Of a stretch of 64,000 bases of DNA, positions 47,387 to 56,384 are shown piece by piece. Source of the DNA: Pusillibacter faecalis (GTDB taxonomy: Bacteria > Bacillota > Clostridia > Oscillospirales > Oscillospiraceae); assembly GCF_018408705.1 (NCBI RefSeq), contig NZ_AP023420.1, positions 1,488,001 to 1,552,000 of the forward strand. The letters run 5' to 3'. The notes under the pieces are model-generated. The model saw only the letters and a list, made by a program, of their open reading frames with translations, was not told the origin of the DNA and made no database searches. A program made the position numbers and the translations under genes. Position 1 is the stretch's first letter; each line of letters opens with the position of its first letter.

Positions 47387-48577
47387 TCAGATACCCATGT
47401 CCTTCCGGTTCAGCCAGATTGTCGGATGACACTCAGTCTTACCGGCTTGTTCAACAATCATCTTGATGGCACAGTCAATGTGTTTTCCGGTCACATCCTC
47501 GCCGCCCAGACCGGCAATAAAGGCAATGTTCGGAACGAAGCTGTTGGCACGGTACATGGCCGCGCAAACCTCTTCGTAGGTGATGCCGGTGTTCCAGCCG
47601 AAGGACACGTTGCGATCAATGACACCATAGGCCTTTCTGCCTGCCAGAACCGTCGCCACCTGCTCAGCCGGGAAGGGACGGATCATGCGCAGTTTCAGAA
47701 GACCAATCTTGATGCCGTTGCGGCGGGCCTCATCCACGCGATCCTTAGCAACGCCCACCATGGAGCCCATTGTCACAAGGATGTAATCCGCATCCTCACA
47801 GCGGTACGCCTCCACCGCACCGCCATAGGAACGGCCGAACTTCTTGCCATATTCCTTGTCAAGCTTCTCAAAGAGCTTCAGCGCGTTCTGCTGGGCCATC
47901 ATGTGCTTCATGCGGTACTCGGTCAGGAGGGCACCGGTAGTCAGCGGATCCACTGCCATGGGTTTCAGGGGATCCAGCAGAATGTGCTCCGGATGATATG
48001 TGGGCAGGAAAGCGTCCACCTGCTCCTGTTCTGGGATCTCTACCCGCTCGGACATATGGGAGAGGTAGAAGCCGTCGAAGCAGACGTTCACCGGCAGCAG
48101 AACGTTCTTGTCTTCCGCCATGCGGTAGGCCATGATCATGGTGTCCAAAATTTCCTGGTTGTCCTCCACATAGACCTGCAGCCAGCCAGCATCCCGCACG
48201 GTAAGAGAGTCTTGGGGACCACCCCACAGGGTCTGGGGGGATATCATTTCACGGTTGGCCACCGCCATCACGACAGGCAAACGCAGGGTGGACGCCCGGA
48301 AATAGGGCTCATACATTAGGGAAAGGCCCTGAGAAGCGCTGGCGGTAAAAACCCGGGAGCCAGCTAGAGATGCGCCCGTCACGACGCTCATGGCGGAAAG
48401 CTCGGACTCTACCTCGCTGACGGTGCTATGCAACTCACCGCCAGTCACGAAGTCCGCCAGATACTCCACAATGGGTGTCTGGGGTGTGATGGGGTACGCC
48501 GCAATGATATCAGGACGGCAAAGCTTAGCGCCGATGGCTGCCGCCATATTTCCGTTGATGACCTTAACAGTAGCCAT
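47387..48577 (-). CDS. porA: 2-Oxoacid:ferredoxin oxidoreductase alpha subunit
   Basis: This 396-residue subunit has the signature AAYPITPQTPIVEYLADF (about residues 26-43) and the SEVESELSAMSVVTGASLAG active-site segment, then domain II. The start MATVKVINGN overlaps the stop of the ferredoxin-like subunit. It forms the catalytic core with the beta subunit. Confidence 0.92.
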   Translation of the reverse strand: MATVKVINGNMAAAIGAKLCRPDIIAAYPITPQTPIVEYLADFVTGGELHSTVSEVESELSAMSVVTGASLAGSRVFTASASQGLSLMYEPYFRASTLRLPVVMAVANREMISPQTLWGGPQDSLTVRDAGWLQVYVEDNQEILDTMIMAYRMAEDKNVLLPVNVCFDGFYLSHMSERVEIPEQEQVDAFLPTYHPEHILLDPLKPMAVDPLTTGALLTEYRMKHMMAQQNALKLFEKLDKEYGKKFGRSYGGAVEAYRCEDADYILVTMGSMVGVAKDRVDEARRNGIKIGLLKLRMIRPFPAEQVATVLAGRKAYGVIDRNVSFGWNTGITYEEVCAAMYRANSFVPNIAFIAGLGGEDVTGKHIDCAIKMIVEQAGKTECHPTIWLNRKDMGI

Positions 48578-48849
48578 TATTTCTCCTCCTTCACCAGCTC
48601 CATCGCAATTGCCTTCTTCTTGCACTCGTGGGCGCAAATGCCACAGCCTTTGCAATAGTCGTAGTTGATCTCAAACGAGCCATCTGCCACCTTACGAACG
48701 GAGTTGACGGGACAGTACATGAGACAGGCGCCGCATTTGACACACTTGCTCTTATCCAGAACCGGCTTTCTGGTACGCCACTTGCCGGTATCCACAATCT
48801 TGAGTCCTTCCTTGCCAATAGGAACGATATACTCACTGATAAACTCCAT
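48577..48849 (-). CDS. porD: 2-Oxoacid:ferredoxin oxidoreductase delta subunit (2x 4Fe-4S)
   Basis: This 90-residue protein has two 4Fe-4S motifs, CVKCGACLMYCP and CKGCGICAHEC. It carries electrons from the core to external ferredoxin. The start at 48849 has GGGAGG seven bases upstream. The four-subunit arrangement (gamma, delta, alpha, beta) is the archaeal/thermophile-type enzyme rather than the single-chain PFOR common in Clostridia. Confidence 0.92.
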   Translation of the reverse strand: MEFISEYIVPIGKEGLKIVDTGKWRTRKPVLDKSKCVKCGACLMYCPVNSVRKVADGSFEINYDYCKGCGICAHECKKKAIAMELVKEEK

Positions 48850-48864
48850 GATGCCACCTCCCAA

Positions 48865-49410
48865 TCAGCTGAAGTCAAACAGTTTTACATCATTGTAGCC
48901 GCGTCGGAATGTTTCCACATTCTTTTCGCCAAAGAACTTGAGAACCACCTTTTCCAATTCCACCTTGTCGACCCAGCCAGTGGCCTTCACAAAAGCGCCC
49001 AGCATGATGGTGTTTGTGATGGGACGGCCCAGCATCTCCAAGGCGATAGTAGTGGCATCCAACCAGGCAACACGCTTGATATTAGGGCTTGTGATGAGGG
49101 ACTGTGCGTCAGAGACTTGAGTGTTCAGGACGGCGACGGAGTCTTCCTTCATGCCCTCAAAAACGGGTGCGGAGATTAGCAGGCTTGGGTCCAGGATTAG
49201 CGTGCAATCTGGGTTGTAAACTTGGTTCTTCGCCCGGATTTTCTCGTTGCTCAGTCGCACGAAGGACGTAACAGGCGCACCTTGCCGTTCAAAGCCAAAC
49301 ATCGGCGTAGAGTTGCCGTACTTTCCGCTAGCCACGGTGGCATGGACTAACATCTCGCCGGCCTTAACGGTGCCAAGCCCACCAATACCGTGGAGCCTGA
49401 TCTCTTTCAT
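48865..49410 (-). CDS. porC: 2-Oxoacid:ferredoxin oxidoreductase gamma subunit
   Basis: This 181-residue subunit starts KEIRLHGIGGLGTVKAGEML, the gamma-domain signature, and has the typical GFERQGAPVTSFVRLS. It completes the four-subunit oxidoreductase. It follows the acyl-CoA synthetase beta gene by 25 bases. Confidence 0.92.
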   Translation of the reverse strand: MKEIRLHGIGGLGTVKAGEMLVHATVASGKYGNSTPMFGFERQGAPVTSFVRLSNEKIRAKNQVYNPDCTLILDPSLLISAPVFEGMKEDSVAVLNTQVSDAQSLITSPNIKRVAWLDATTIALEMLGRPITNTIMLGAFVKATGWVDKVELEKVVLKFFGEKNVETFRRGYNDVKLFDFS

Positions 49411-49435
49411 GTAGATTCCTCCTAACAATTGAATA

Positions 49436-50101
49436 TCAGTCCTCGAGAATGACCATCGCGTCCACCGCGGTGGCCTTCCGGTCACCGTACAGGATAAATG
49501 GGTTCACATCGACTTCCCGAATCTCCGGGTGCTTCTGGCAGAGTTTTGAGAGGTTGAGCAACGTCTCTACGATTTCCTCCCGATTATAGTGAACACCCCT
49601 CAGGCCCTTGCAGACCATTTTCAGCGGGGTTTCATCAATCATCTGTTCCGCATCCGCCCGGGATATGGGAACCATGCGCATGGAAACCGCCTTCAGAAGT
49701 TCCACGTAAATACCGCCGAGACCGACCATCAGCACCTGGCCGAACTGAGGATCGGTGCTCACGCCCAGCAGAACCTCAAAGCCCTTGGGCAGCATCTGCT
49801 GGACTACAACACCCTGGACTCTGGCAGAGGGGGCATTCTTGCGGGCGTTCTCCAGAATGGTCTCATAAGCCTCATGCATTCCTTCCACAGAATGGATTCC
49901 CAGGCAGACGCAGCCCAAATCGGTCTTGTGAAGGATATCGTCCGAAAGGACCTTCATCACCACCGGGAAACCCAGGTCTTCTGCCGTCTGCTTCAGCGTG
50001 GCATCTGAGCCCTCTGTCAGCACGACAGACTTCACCATGTTGATGCCAGCAGAACTCAGCAGCTCGGCGCTATCAAGTTCGTTGAGAGATTTCTTACCCA
50101 T
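49436..50101 (-). CDS. acdB: ADP-forming acyl-CoA (acetyl-CoA) synthetase beta subunit
   Basis: This 221-residue ATP-grasp protein has GFPVVMKVLSDDILHKTDLG near the N-terminus and REVDVNPFILY near the end. With the alpha subunit it converts acyl-CoA, ADP and phosphate to the free acid, CoA and ATP. The start MGKKSLNEL overlaps the end of the alpha gene by eight bases. Such split-subunit enzymes are typical of archaea and rarer in bacteria. Confidence 0.9.
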   Translation of the reverse strand: MGKKSLNELDSAELLSSAGINMVKSVVLTEGSDATLKQTAEDLGFPVVMKVLSDDILHKTDLGCVCLGIHSVEGMHEAYETILENARKNAPSARVQGVVVQQMLPKGFEVLLGVSTDPQFGQVLMVGLGGIYVELLKAVSMRMVPISRADAEQMIDETPLKMVCKGLRGVHYNREEIVETLLNLSKLCQKHPEIREVDVNPFILYGDRKATAVDAMVILED

Positions 50102-51539
50102 GCGCCTTCTCCTCCCCGTGTCTTTTGCGGAACATTGCATATTTGCAGAGATTGCCTGCTGCCTTCACAGCCTTCTCCGGAGTATTGAAAGTGCATAGGC
50201 CACTGCGCTCCATGATCTTCCGAGCCTTGGTAGTGTAGGCACCAGCCATCACGCAGTAGTAGACCGGTTTCTTTTTCTCAGCTGGAGTCTCGTGGTCCAG
50301 TGCCACGAATCCTTCCGCCAGCGCCTCCTGTGGCAGAAAAGTGGGGACCACTGTGACAAGCACGGCAGCATCCACGTTTTCGTCCTCCAGAACGATACGA
50401 AGGCCGTCTACATGGTTCTTAACCGAGGCAGATGCTGTGATGTCTGCATACCCTTCCGGGTGACAGATGTTGGCCATCGGCAGTTGGGATGCCGTTAGCT
50501 TTTCCCTAGTTTTTTCACTGACACTGGGCATCGTAAGACTATCTGCAGCGCAGATAGCGTCCGTGCAATAAATCCCAGGGCCGCCGGCCTGCGTCAGCAG
50601 GAATGTATTGCCGCCTGCAGGCAGAGGCATTTGATCAAAGGCCTGCATGGTGTCGATGAGCTCGTCGATGGTATCCACCCGGATCACTCCACACTGCTTG
50701 AATACGGCGTCATAGACTTGGTCCGAGCCGGCCATGGACCCGGTGTGCGAATTGGCAGCGTTGGCGCCGAGAGCGCTGCGGCCTACCTTGAGGATCACGA
50801 TGGGTTTTTTTAGGCTGGCCCGCTTTAGCGTCTCCGCCAGTTTCTGTCCGTCCTTATAGCCCTCCATGTAGATGCCGATGACCTTGGTAGTCCCGTCGGT
50901 CTCCAGATAGTTAATCAGATCCACAAAATCGATGTCCGCCATGTTGCCGATGGAGATGAACTTATTGTAGAGCACAGGCACTACACGCCCCGCTCCCTCC
51001 ATTAGCACCGCGCTGGCCAGTGCGCCGCTCTGGGAGATGAAGGTAATCCCAGTGGGAGCGCCAAAGGTTGAAAACGGCACACCGGTATCCACAAAAGTTG
51101 TGTCCACCCGGCTGCGATTATCGATTACACCGATGCAGTTGGGGCCGATTACGCGGATATGGTACTTCTCCGCTGTCTTCATTAGTCGCTTCTGACGGGC
51201 AATCCCTTCTCCGGTCTTGGTCTCGGCATAGTCCGCAGCGGCACACACGATGAACTTCACATCACCCTTACTCTCCATCCGCTGGTCCAAATCGTCCATC
51301 ACGTCATAAATCAGCCGGGAGGGCATGATCAGAACCACCAGGTCCACATTCTCTTTGATATCCTTGAGTGACCCATGGCAGGGATAACCTAAGATATCCT
51401 TTTCGTTGGGATTGATGGGGAATACCTTTCCTGGGTATTCCTTCTCCCGCATGTTCCGAATCGCCACAAAGCCTGCTTTGGCTGGGTTGGCAGAAGCACC
51501 GACCACCGCGATGCCATCCGGATTGAACAACTTGTCCAT
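50094..51539 (-). CDS. acdA: ADP-forming acyl-CoA (acetyl-CoA) synthetase alpha subunit
   Basis: This 481-residue protein has an N-terminal CoA-binding domain (GIAVVGASANPAKAGF), succinyl-CoA-synthetase-like domains with ISQSGALASAVL, and the active-site His in NSHTGSMAGSDQVYDAVF. It works with the beta subunit to make ATP from acyl-CoA, which replaces the phosphotransacylase/kinase route usual in microcompartment loci. Confidence 0.92.
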   Translation of the reverse strand: MDKLFNPDGIAVVGASANPAKAGFVAIRNMREKEYPGKVFPINPNEKDILGYPCHGSLKDIKENVDLVVLIMPSRLIYDVMDDLDQRMESKGDVKFIVCAAADYAETKTGEGIARQKRLMKTAEKYHIRVIGPNCIGVIDNRSRVDTTFVDTGVPFSTFGAPTGITFISQSGALASAVLMEGAGRVVPVLYNKFISIGNMADIDFVDLINYLETDGTTKVIGIYMEGYKDGQKLAETLKRASLKKPIVILKVGRSALGANAANSHTGSMAGSDQVYDAVFKQCGVIRVDTIDELIDTMQAFDQMPLPAGGNTFLLTQAGGPGIYCTDAICAADSLTMPSVSEKTREKLTASQLPMANICHPEGYADITASASVKNHVDGLRIVLEDENVDAAVLVTVVPTFLPQEALAEGFVALDHETPAEKKKPVYYCVMAGAYTTKARKIMERSGLCTFNTPEKAVKAAGNLCKYAMFRKRHGEEKAHG

Positions 51540-51575
51540 ATACTAAAAATCCTTTCTACTTGGGATGCGGGGATT

Positions 51576-53159
51576 TCAATGCTGGAGCATGACACCGCGA
51601 AGCTCGTCCTGCACAACCTGCCCGTTGACCGCCGCGACCCAACCGCTCTTGATGGTGCAGACAGGCCAGCCTCGCAGTTCCTCCCCCTGAAACAGTGAGA
51701 AGTCCGATCGACTACACAACGTCCGGGGGTCCACGCGTCGCGGCGTTTCCATATCCACGATCACGATGTCAGCGTCCGCCCCCGGCAGCAATGTTCCCTT
51801 TTTCGGATAAACACCGAAAATCTTGGCCGGATTCATCGTCATAAGCGGAATTAACTTTTCCAGGGAGATTTCTTGGCAGAAAAATCCCTCGTTCAGAACA
51901 GATGCCAAATGAGTTCCCAGTGCGGGATAGCCTGCGTCCGCATTGGCCATCCCTTGCCCTGCTTTCTTCTCAGCAGCGGTCATGGTCACGTTATCTGTCC
52001 CAATGGTGTCAATCAGGCCCTTGCGAATGCCGTCCCACAGCGCCAGGCGACTCTCAGGCTCTCGGAATGGCGGAAGCATCTTGCCATAAGCGCCCACCTT
52101 ACTGGAGGTATCCCGTGTCAGATAGGGCGAGGTTGTTTCCGCATAAAACCGCTCGTGCTTTGCCCTTTCCAGAACCTCCATGCTCTCCTTGCAGGACTGG
52201 TGTACCACATAGGTGCGCACGCCGGTTTTTCCACTGAAATACGCGCTGCGGAGCACCGCTTCTCCCTCTGCGATATTGGGGTGCATTCTGCGCCACTGCT
52301 CCAGATTGTTCATCGGTTGGCTCTCCAGGCTCTGTGTGGCGCGGTCCACAATAAAGGTATTCTCCGCGTGAATGCACAGCACCGGATCCGACGGCAACTC
52401 CCGCAGCTTCTCCATAGCGGCAAGAATGAACCCGTCATCCTGATGGGGATAAAGCCCCCTCACGCCACACATATACACCTTAAAAGAATTCATCCCCCTT
52501 CCCGCGTACAGCGGGAGTTCCTGAAGCTGCTTCTCATCCCGCAGAGTGAAATGCGGGATAATATCGATTCTCGAATATTGGGGCACCACGCGCTCCAGCA
52601 AGGAGATTGTTGGCAGATAACTCCCCTCGTGGTTAAAAAACGTACCGATGGTGGTCACGCCGCCCAGCAATGCGGAACGCGTTTCTGTCTCCAGTTCGGT
52701 CTCCAACGGGGCATACAGGCCTAGATGCGTGTGGGGGTCAATGATTCCGGGGAAGACATATCTGCCGCGAGCATCAATCACCTGGCGGGCTGAGGGATGC
52801 TCCAACGTCAGGGCTGCAATTTTCCCGTTCCTGATGCAGATGTTTGTCTCCACCCGCCCGGACTCCGGCAGGACAACGATCCCATTGATGATGGCCAAGT
52901 CGTAGTCCAGCCCGTTCCCCGTCTCTGCAAAAGTAGAGATATCCAATCCTTGGGCGCAGGCTGACACAGGCGGCGCGAACACCGCCGCCTGCGGGCCGGA
53001 ACCCACCGTGCTGGTGGTCCCGGTATGCACAATTCGAATCCCGTAGTGCCTGAGCATCTCCCGGACCACATCTGTCAGCTTGTCCTGCTCCCCTAAGACC
53101 AGTTCCTTCTTTCCCTCGCGGAGCAGCGCCTGGAGGTCCGCAGAAGTTATGTATCTCAT
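51576..53159 (-). CDS. Cyclic amidohydrolase (hydantoinase/dihydropyrimidinase-like) with N-terminal BMC-associated extension
   Basis: The 527-residue protein has three parts. Residues 1-45 (ITSADLQALLREGKKELVLG, then LTDVVREMLRHYGI) match the same region of the next enzyme. A Pro/Ala-rich linker (about 48-80) follows. The amidohydrolase barrel has DPHTHLG, the Lys of NSFKVYM that is carbamylated in relatives, HAE, VVHQS and IGTDNVTM. Related enzymes open cyclic amides such as hydantoins or dihydropyrimidines. The extension is probably an encapsulation or docking signal. The gene ends where its neighbour begins. Confidence 0.85.
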   Translation of the reverse strand: MRYITSADLQALLREGKKELVLGEQDKLTDVVREMLRHYGIRIVHTGTTSTVGSGPQAAVFAPPVSACAQGLDISTFAETGNGLDYDLAIINGIVVLPESGRVETNICIRNGKIAALTLEHPSARQVIDARGRYVFPGIIDPHTHLGLYAPLETELETETRSALLGGVTTIGTFFNHEGSYLPTISLLERVVPQYSRIDIIPHFTLRDEKQLQELPLYAGRGMNSFKVYMCGVRGLYPHQDDGFILAAMEKLRELPSDPVLCIHAENTFIVDRATQSLESQPMNNLEQWRRMHPNIAEGEAVLRSAYFSGKTGVRTYVVHQSCKESMEVLERAKHERFYAETTSPYLTRDTSSKVGAYGKMLPPFREPESRLALWDGIRKGLIDTIGTDNVTMTAAEKKAGQGMANADAGYPALGTHLASVLNEGFFCQEISLEKLIPLMTMNPAKIFGVYPKKGTLLPGADADIVIVDMETPRRVDPRTLCSRSDFSLFQGEELRGWPVCTIKSGWVAAVNGQVVQDELRGVMLQH

Positions 53160-54202
53160 TACAGCGGCTCTCCTATGGCAGAGCGCAGCGTCTTCATATC
53201 CTTGGAGATTATGCTGCCCATCAGCGCCAGCTCCGAATTGATGATAGTCATGTCAAAGCCCTTCTCGTACCAACCTTGGGCTGCCTGAAAATTCGCCGCG
53301 AAGATACCCAGCCGCTTTCCAGCGGCACGGGTTTTTTCCCGCATCATCATTACAGTGTTCACTAGCTTTGGGTTAGAATTCTGACCGAAAATCCCCATGT
53401 CCATGGAGAGATCACCCGGCCCAATGAAAAGCATGTCCACAAAGTCCGCTGCTTCCTTCAGAATAGCATCGATATTCTCCACTGCGGACACTGTCTCCAG
53501 CTGCACCACGATATTAGTGGTATAGTTTCGGTTCTGCTGATCGGCAAGAGCCCCGATGGTGTCTCCATACTCCCACAGGCGGGAGGGGCCTGCACCACGG
53601 CGACCAATGGGCGGATACTGGCTGTATTCCCGCAACCGCTTGATGTCATCTGCTGTTCGGATCTGGGGGATCAGAAGAGCATCCGCACCGATGTCCAGTG
53701 CGCCGCTGACATGCTCGTAGCTCAGTGTCGGCACCCGTACCATCCCGTATGTGACCCGGGATGCCTGCAGACCCTGCAGCATCTTTTGCAGCTCCGCCAA
53801 ATGGATGGCGTTATGCTCCGCGTCGATGCAGAGAAAGTCGAAGCCAAAGTGGCCTAGGTACTCGGTCATGATCGGATGCGGTGTTGCAACAAAGGTGCCG
53901 ATCAGCTTCCTGTCCGAACAGATTGCCTCCCGGAAGGGGGCACGGATGGGCTTGCTGAAGTCCGGCACGCCCGCGTTGCCGTACCCGCCGCTGGGTGATT
54001 GGGGTACCGAAGCTGGACCTGCTGGGGCGAAGATTGGCTGCGCCGCCATACCCGCGCCATTGTCAACAAGGACCTGCATTCCTAGCCGCTTCAGTTCATC
54101 CCGGGCGCAGTCCGTGAGCAGCGGTGCTTCCGGCAGGGTAATCACCTTTACGCCTCTCTGGTGATAGGCGCGGATATCGCTTTGAGTCAAGATATTCTGC
54201 AT
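53159..54202 (-). CDS. HpcH/HpaI-family aldolase with N-terminal BMC-associated extension
   Basis: Residues 1-45 (ILTQSDIRAYHQRGVKVITL, then LTDCARDELKRLGM) resemble the extension on the amidohydrolase, followed by a Pro/Ser/Gly linker. From about residue 85 comes the class II aldolase barrel with CIDAEHNAIHLAEL, a VQLETVSAVENID segment and DMLFIGPGDLSMDMG. The family cleaves 4-hydroxy-2-oxo acids into pyruvate (or oxaloacetate) and an aldehyde. That product type fits the downstream oxidoreductase and a shell that retains aldehydes. The start overlaps nothing; the stop abuts the amidohydrolase start. Confidence 0.87.
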   Translation of the reverse strand: MQNILTQSDIRAYHQRGVKVITLPEAPLLTDCARDELKRLGMQVLVDNGAGMAAQPIFAPAGPASVPQSPSGGYGNAGVPDFSKPIRAPFREAICSDRKLIGTFVATPHPIMTEYLGHFGFDFLCIDAEHNAIHLAELQKMLQGLQASRVTYGMVRVPTLSYEHVSGALDIGADALLIPQIRTADDIKRLREYSQYPPIGRRGAGPSRLWEYGDTIGALADQQNRNYTTNIVVQLETVSAVENIDAILKEAADFVDMLFIGPGDLSMDMGIFGQNSNPKLVNTVMMMREKTRAAGKRLGIFAANFQAAQGWYEKGFDMTIINSELALMGSIISKDMKTLRSAIGEPL

Positions 54203-54219
54203 AGCGGCCCCTCACCACC

Positions 54220-54480
54220 TCAATAGAGATTTTCCAGGCTGGCATCCGGCTTTGCAATAATATTGGTGTTGACAACCTTTCCGATCCGGTTCACAGCCTC
54301 CTCCGCTGCGTTGACCGCAGTGCGGACCGCCCCGATTTCGCCCTTGATGATTACGGCGATCATCGCCTTGCCAGTGTTTTCTTTGCCAACGACCTGAACC
54401 TCCGCAGCCTTTAACGCCGCGTCGGCGGCCTCCACGGCGGGCACCAGGCCAACAACCTCAATATAACCGTAAGCATTCAT
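54220..54480 (-). CDS. BMC-H shell protein 1
   Basis: This 86-residue single BMC domain is typical of the hexameric shell tile: YGYIEVVGLVPAVEAADAAL, then VIIKGEIGAVRTAVNAA. It is the third of three shell genes in line, and its pore-loop region (KPDASLENLY end) differs from the others. Length and pattern are those of canonical PduA/EutM-type tiles. Confidence 0.95.
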   Translation of the reverse strand: MNAYGYIEVVGLVPAVEAADAALKAAEVQVVGKENTGKAMIAVIIKGEIGAVRTAVNAAEEAVNRIGKVVNTNIIAKPDASLENLY

Positions 54481-54492
54481 TTCGCAACCTCC

Positions 54493-54771
54493 TCAATCAG
54501 CGATGTTCAGGCTCAGAACCTTTTCGGCGCCTTCGCTGGGCAGCGCGATTACATGTGCGCAATGCACCTGGCCCACAGAGCGGGCCGCTTCCGTTCCGGC
54601 ATCCACCGCAGTACGCACTGCGGCGATATCGCCCTTCACAGCGACGGTCACATAGCCGCCTCCGATGACTTCCGTTCCTGCCAGCTCAACCTTTGCCGCC
54701 TTCGTCATGGTGTCGGCGGCGGCGATTGCGGGAACATACCCTACAACTTCAATAAAACCCCAAGGCTGCAT
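54493..54771 (-). CDS. BMC-H shell protein 2
   Basis: This 92-residue BMC domain reads MQPWGFIEVVGYVPAIAAAD then VAVKGDIAAVRTAVDAGTEA. The start at 54771 has GGAGAGAGG upstream. It differs from tile 1 by its C-terminal extension (EGAEKVLSLNIAD). Confidence 0.95.
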   Translation of the reverse strand: MQPWGFIEVVGYVPAIAAADTMTKAAKVELAGTEVIGGGYVTVAVKGDIAAVRTAVDAGTEAARSVGQVHCAHVIALPSEGAEKVLSLNIAD

Positions 54772-54789
54772 GATCCTCTCTCCTTTCAA

Positions 54790-55062
54790 TCATTCCTCAA
54801 TTCCAATCATCCGGACCAAGCTCTTGGCAGGATGCGCGACCGCAAGGCAGGCTTCCAGGCAGCCTGTCTGGTTGGCGGCCGCCGCGCCAGCATCCAGCGC
54901 CGTATGAATGGCGCTAATCTCCCCCTTGATGACTATGGTGACTAGGCCTGCGCCGACCCACACCTTTTTCACGATCTCCACATCTGCCGCCTTAGCCATC
55001 GTGTCGGCCACCTGAAAGGCGGGTACATAGCCCATAGTTTCAATAAAGCCCAAAGAATACAT
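54790..55062 (-). CDS. BMC-H shell protein 3
   Basis: This 90-residue BMC domain reads LGFIETMGYVPAFQVADTMA then IVIKGEISAIHTALDAGAAA. Three different hexamer tiles and no tandem-domain (BMC-T) protein are seen in the window, so the shell would be built from BMC-H and vertices only, unless BMC-T genes lie elsewhere. Confidence 0.95.
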   Translation of the reverse strand: MYSLGFIETMGYVPAFQVADTMAKAADVEIVKKVWVGAGLVTIVIKGEISAIHTALDAGAAAANQTGCLEACLAVAHPAKSLVRMIGIEE

Positions 55063-55081
55063 GTTGGAACTCCTTCCTGAT

Positions 55082-55321
55082 TTATCCTTCCGAGATCATG
55101 TCAACAATCCCGATAATATAGAGGTCGATGTACCCCTGTGCGCCGCCGTACTGTCTGCTCACCAGAACCTCAGACCCCACGCCGGCGCCCACAAGATCCA
55201 CCGCCACGACCCGCTCAAGCTTTCCGGTCTCCTCGGTTTGGCAAAGAAGCATCCTCTTCCCTACCAGGCTCTCTTCCTTCTGCTGCGCAGCCACATTTCC
55301 GATCACTTTACAAAGAATCAT
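55082..55321 (-). CDS. EutN/CcmL-type BMC vertex protein (pentamer)
   Basis: This 79-residue protein starts MILCKVIGNVAAQQKEESLV and has the family pattern AVDLVGAGVGSEVLV near residues 40-55, ending IGIVDMISEG. Pentamers of this family close the vertices of microcompartment shells. GAAGGAGG precedes the ATG. Its presence with three BMC-H genes makes a compartment very likely. Confidence 0.94.
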   Translation of the reverse strand: MILCKVIGNVAAQQKEESLVGKRMLLCQTEETGKLERVVAVDLVGAGVGSEVLVSRQYGGAQGYIDLYIIGIVDMISEG

Positions 55322-55358
55322 GCTTTTTCCTCCTTCCGGCGCCTGTTTCCGCCTTCTC

Positions 55359-56336
55359 TCAAAGCCCCAGCTGCTCCCGGTTGAAGAGGAACTGTGGCAT
55401 CGTCCCCTCCAGAACCGCAATGGCCTGATCCACCATGTGCATCCGCAGGGTCTCAAACGCCTTGCTAGAGTAATGAGCGGAGTGGGGTGTCAGGATCACC
55501 GAGTCTATTGTCCGCAGTGGGTGATCCAACGCCAAGGGTTCGCTCTCATGTGTGTCCAGGCCTGCGCCCTGCAAATCCCCGATGCGGATGGCATCCGCTA
55601 GGGCGTAAGTGTCGATCAGCGCACCTCTGGATACGTTGACAATGAAGGAATTCTTCTTCATCCTCCGGAAGGCGGCAGCGTCAAACATGTGCCGGGTCTC
55701 ATCTGTCAGGTGGCAGTGGACGGAAATTACATCAGACTGCTCCAGTAGCTCGTTAAAACTGACCTTCTCCGCGCCGCGGGCCGCGATGGTTGCCGCGTCC
55801 AGGAAGGGATCAAAGGCAATGACCCGGCAGCGGAAGGGCTTCAGGAAACGAATCAGATACCGGGCGATATTCCCACAGCCCGCAAGGCCCACAGTGATCC
55901 CCGTCAAGTTCCTGGCCTCATATCCCACACTCCATTTCCACTCACCGCTCCGCACAGAGCGATCCAGCAGAGACGTCTTGCGGAACAGATCCAGGATTAA
56001 GGCAAACGCGTGGGTCGCCACCTCCTCCAGACAGTAGCCGGTATCGTTGCAGACCCTCACGCCCTGCTCCGTGGCAGCCGGAACATCAATAGAATCCACG
56101 CCGATGCCGAATCGGCATAACCCCTTCAGCTTTGGCAGGCCGTTAATGACCCGCTTTGTGTACGGGGCCGCCACCAGGATGTGTATGTCGCAGTCCTGCA
56201 TCTTCTCCAGGACATCATCCTCCGTGTAGCAATTAAATGTCTCAAACTCGATGCCGACTTTCTGAAATCGCTCCTTTTCATAGGCAAAGTCGATCCCAAG
56301 ACGGAAGGCATCCGTAAATCCTACCTTAAAGCCCAT
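55359..56336 (-). CDS. D-2-hydroxyacid dehydrogenase (copy 2)
   Basis: This 325-residue enzyme has the modified nucleotide motif GLAGCGNIARYL, catalytic Arg in NVSRGALIDTYAL and His in LTPHSAHYSSKAF. Its N-terminus (GFKVGFTDAFRLGIDFAYEK) differs clearly from copy 1, so the two are not a recent duplication. It may reduce the aldehyde-acid or oxo acid made in the compartment, or oxidise an incoming hydroxy acid. AAGGAG precedes the ATG at 56336. Confidence 0.88.
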   Translation of the reverse strand: MGFKVGFTDAFRLGIDFAYEKERFQKVGIEFETFNCYTEDDVLEKMQDCDIHILVAAPYTKRVINGLPKLKGLCRFGIGVDSIDVPAATEQGVRVCNDTGYCLEEVATHAFALILDLFRKTSLLDRSVRSGEWKWSVGYEARNLTGITVGLAGCGNIARYLIRFLKPFRCRVIAFDPFLDAATIAARGAEKVSFNELLEQSDVISVHCHLTDETRHMFDAAAFRRMKKNSFIVNVSRGALIDTYALADAIRIGDLQGAGLDTHESEPLALDHPLRTIDSVILTPHSAHYSSKAFETLRMHMVDQAIAVLEGTMPQFLFNREQLGL

Positions 56337-56384
56337 AAAATCTCCTTCCATTCTTTCAGTAAAACGCTTTCCTGCCGTGCCCAA

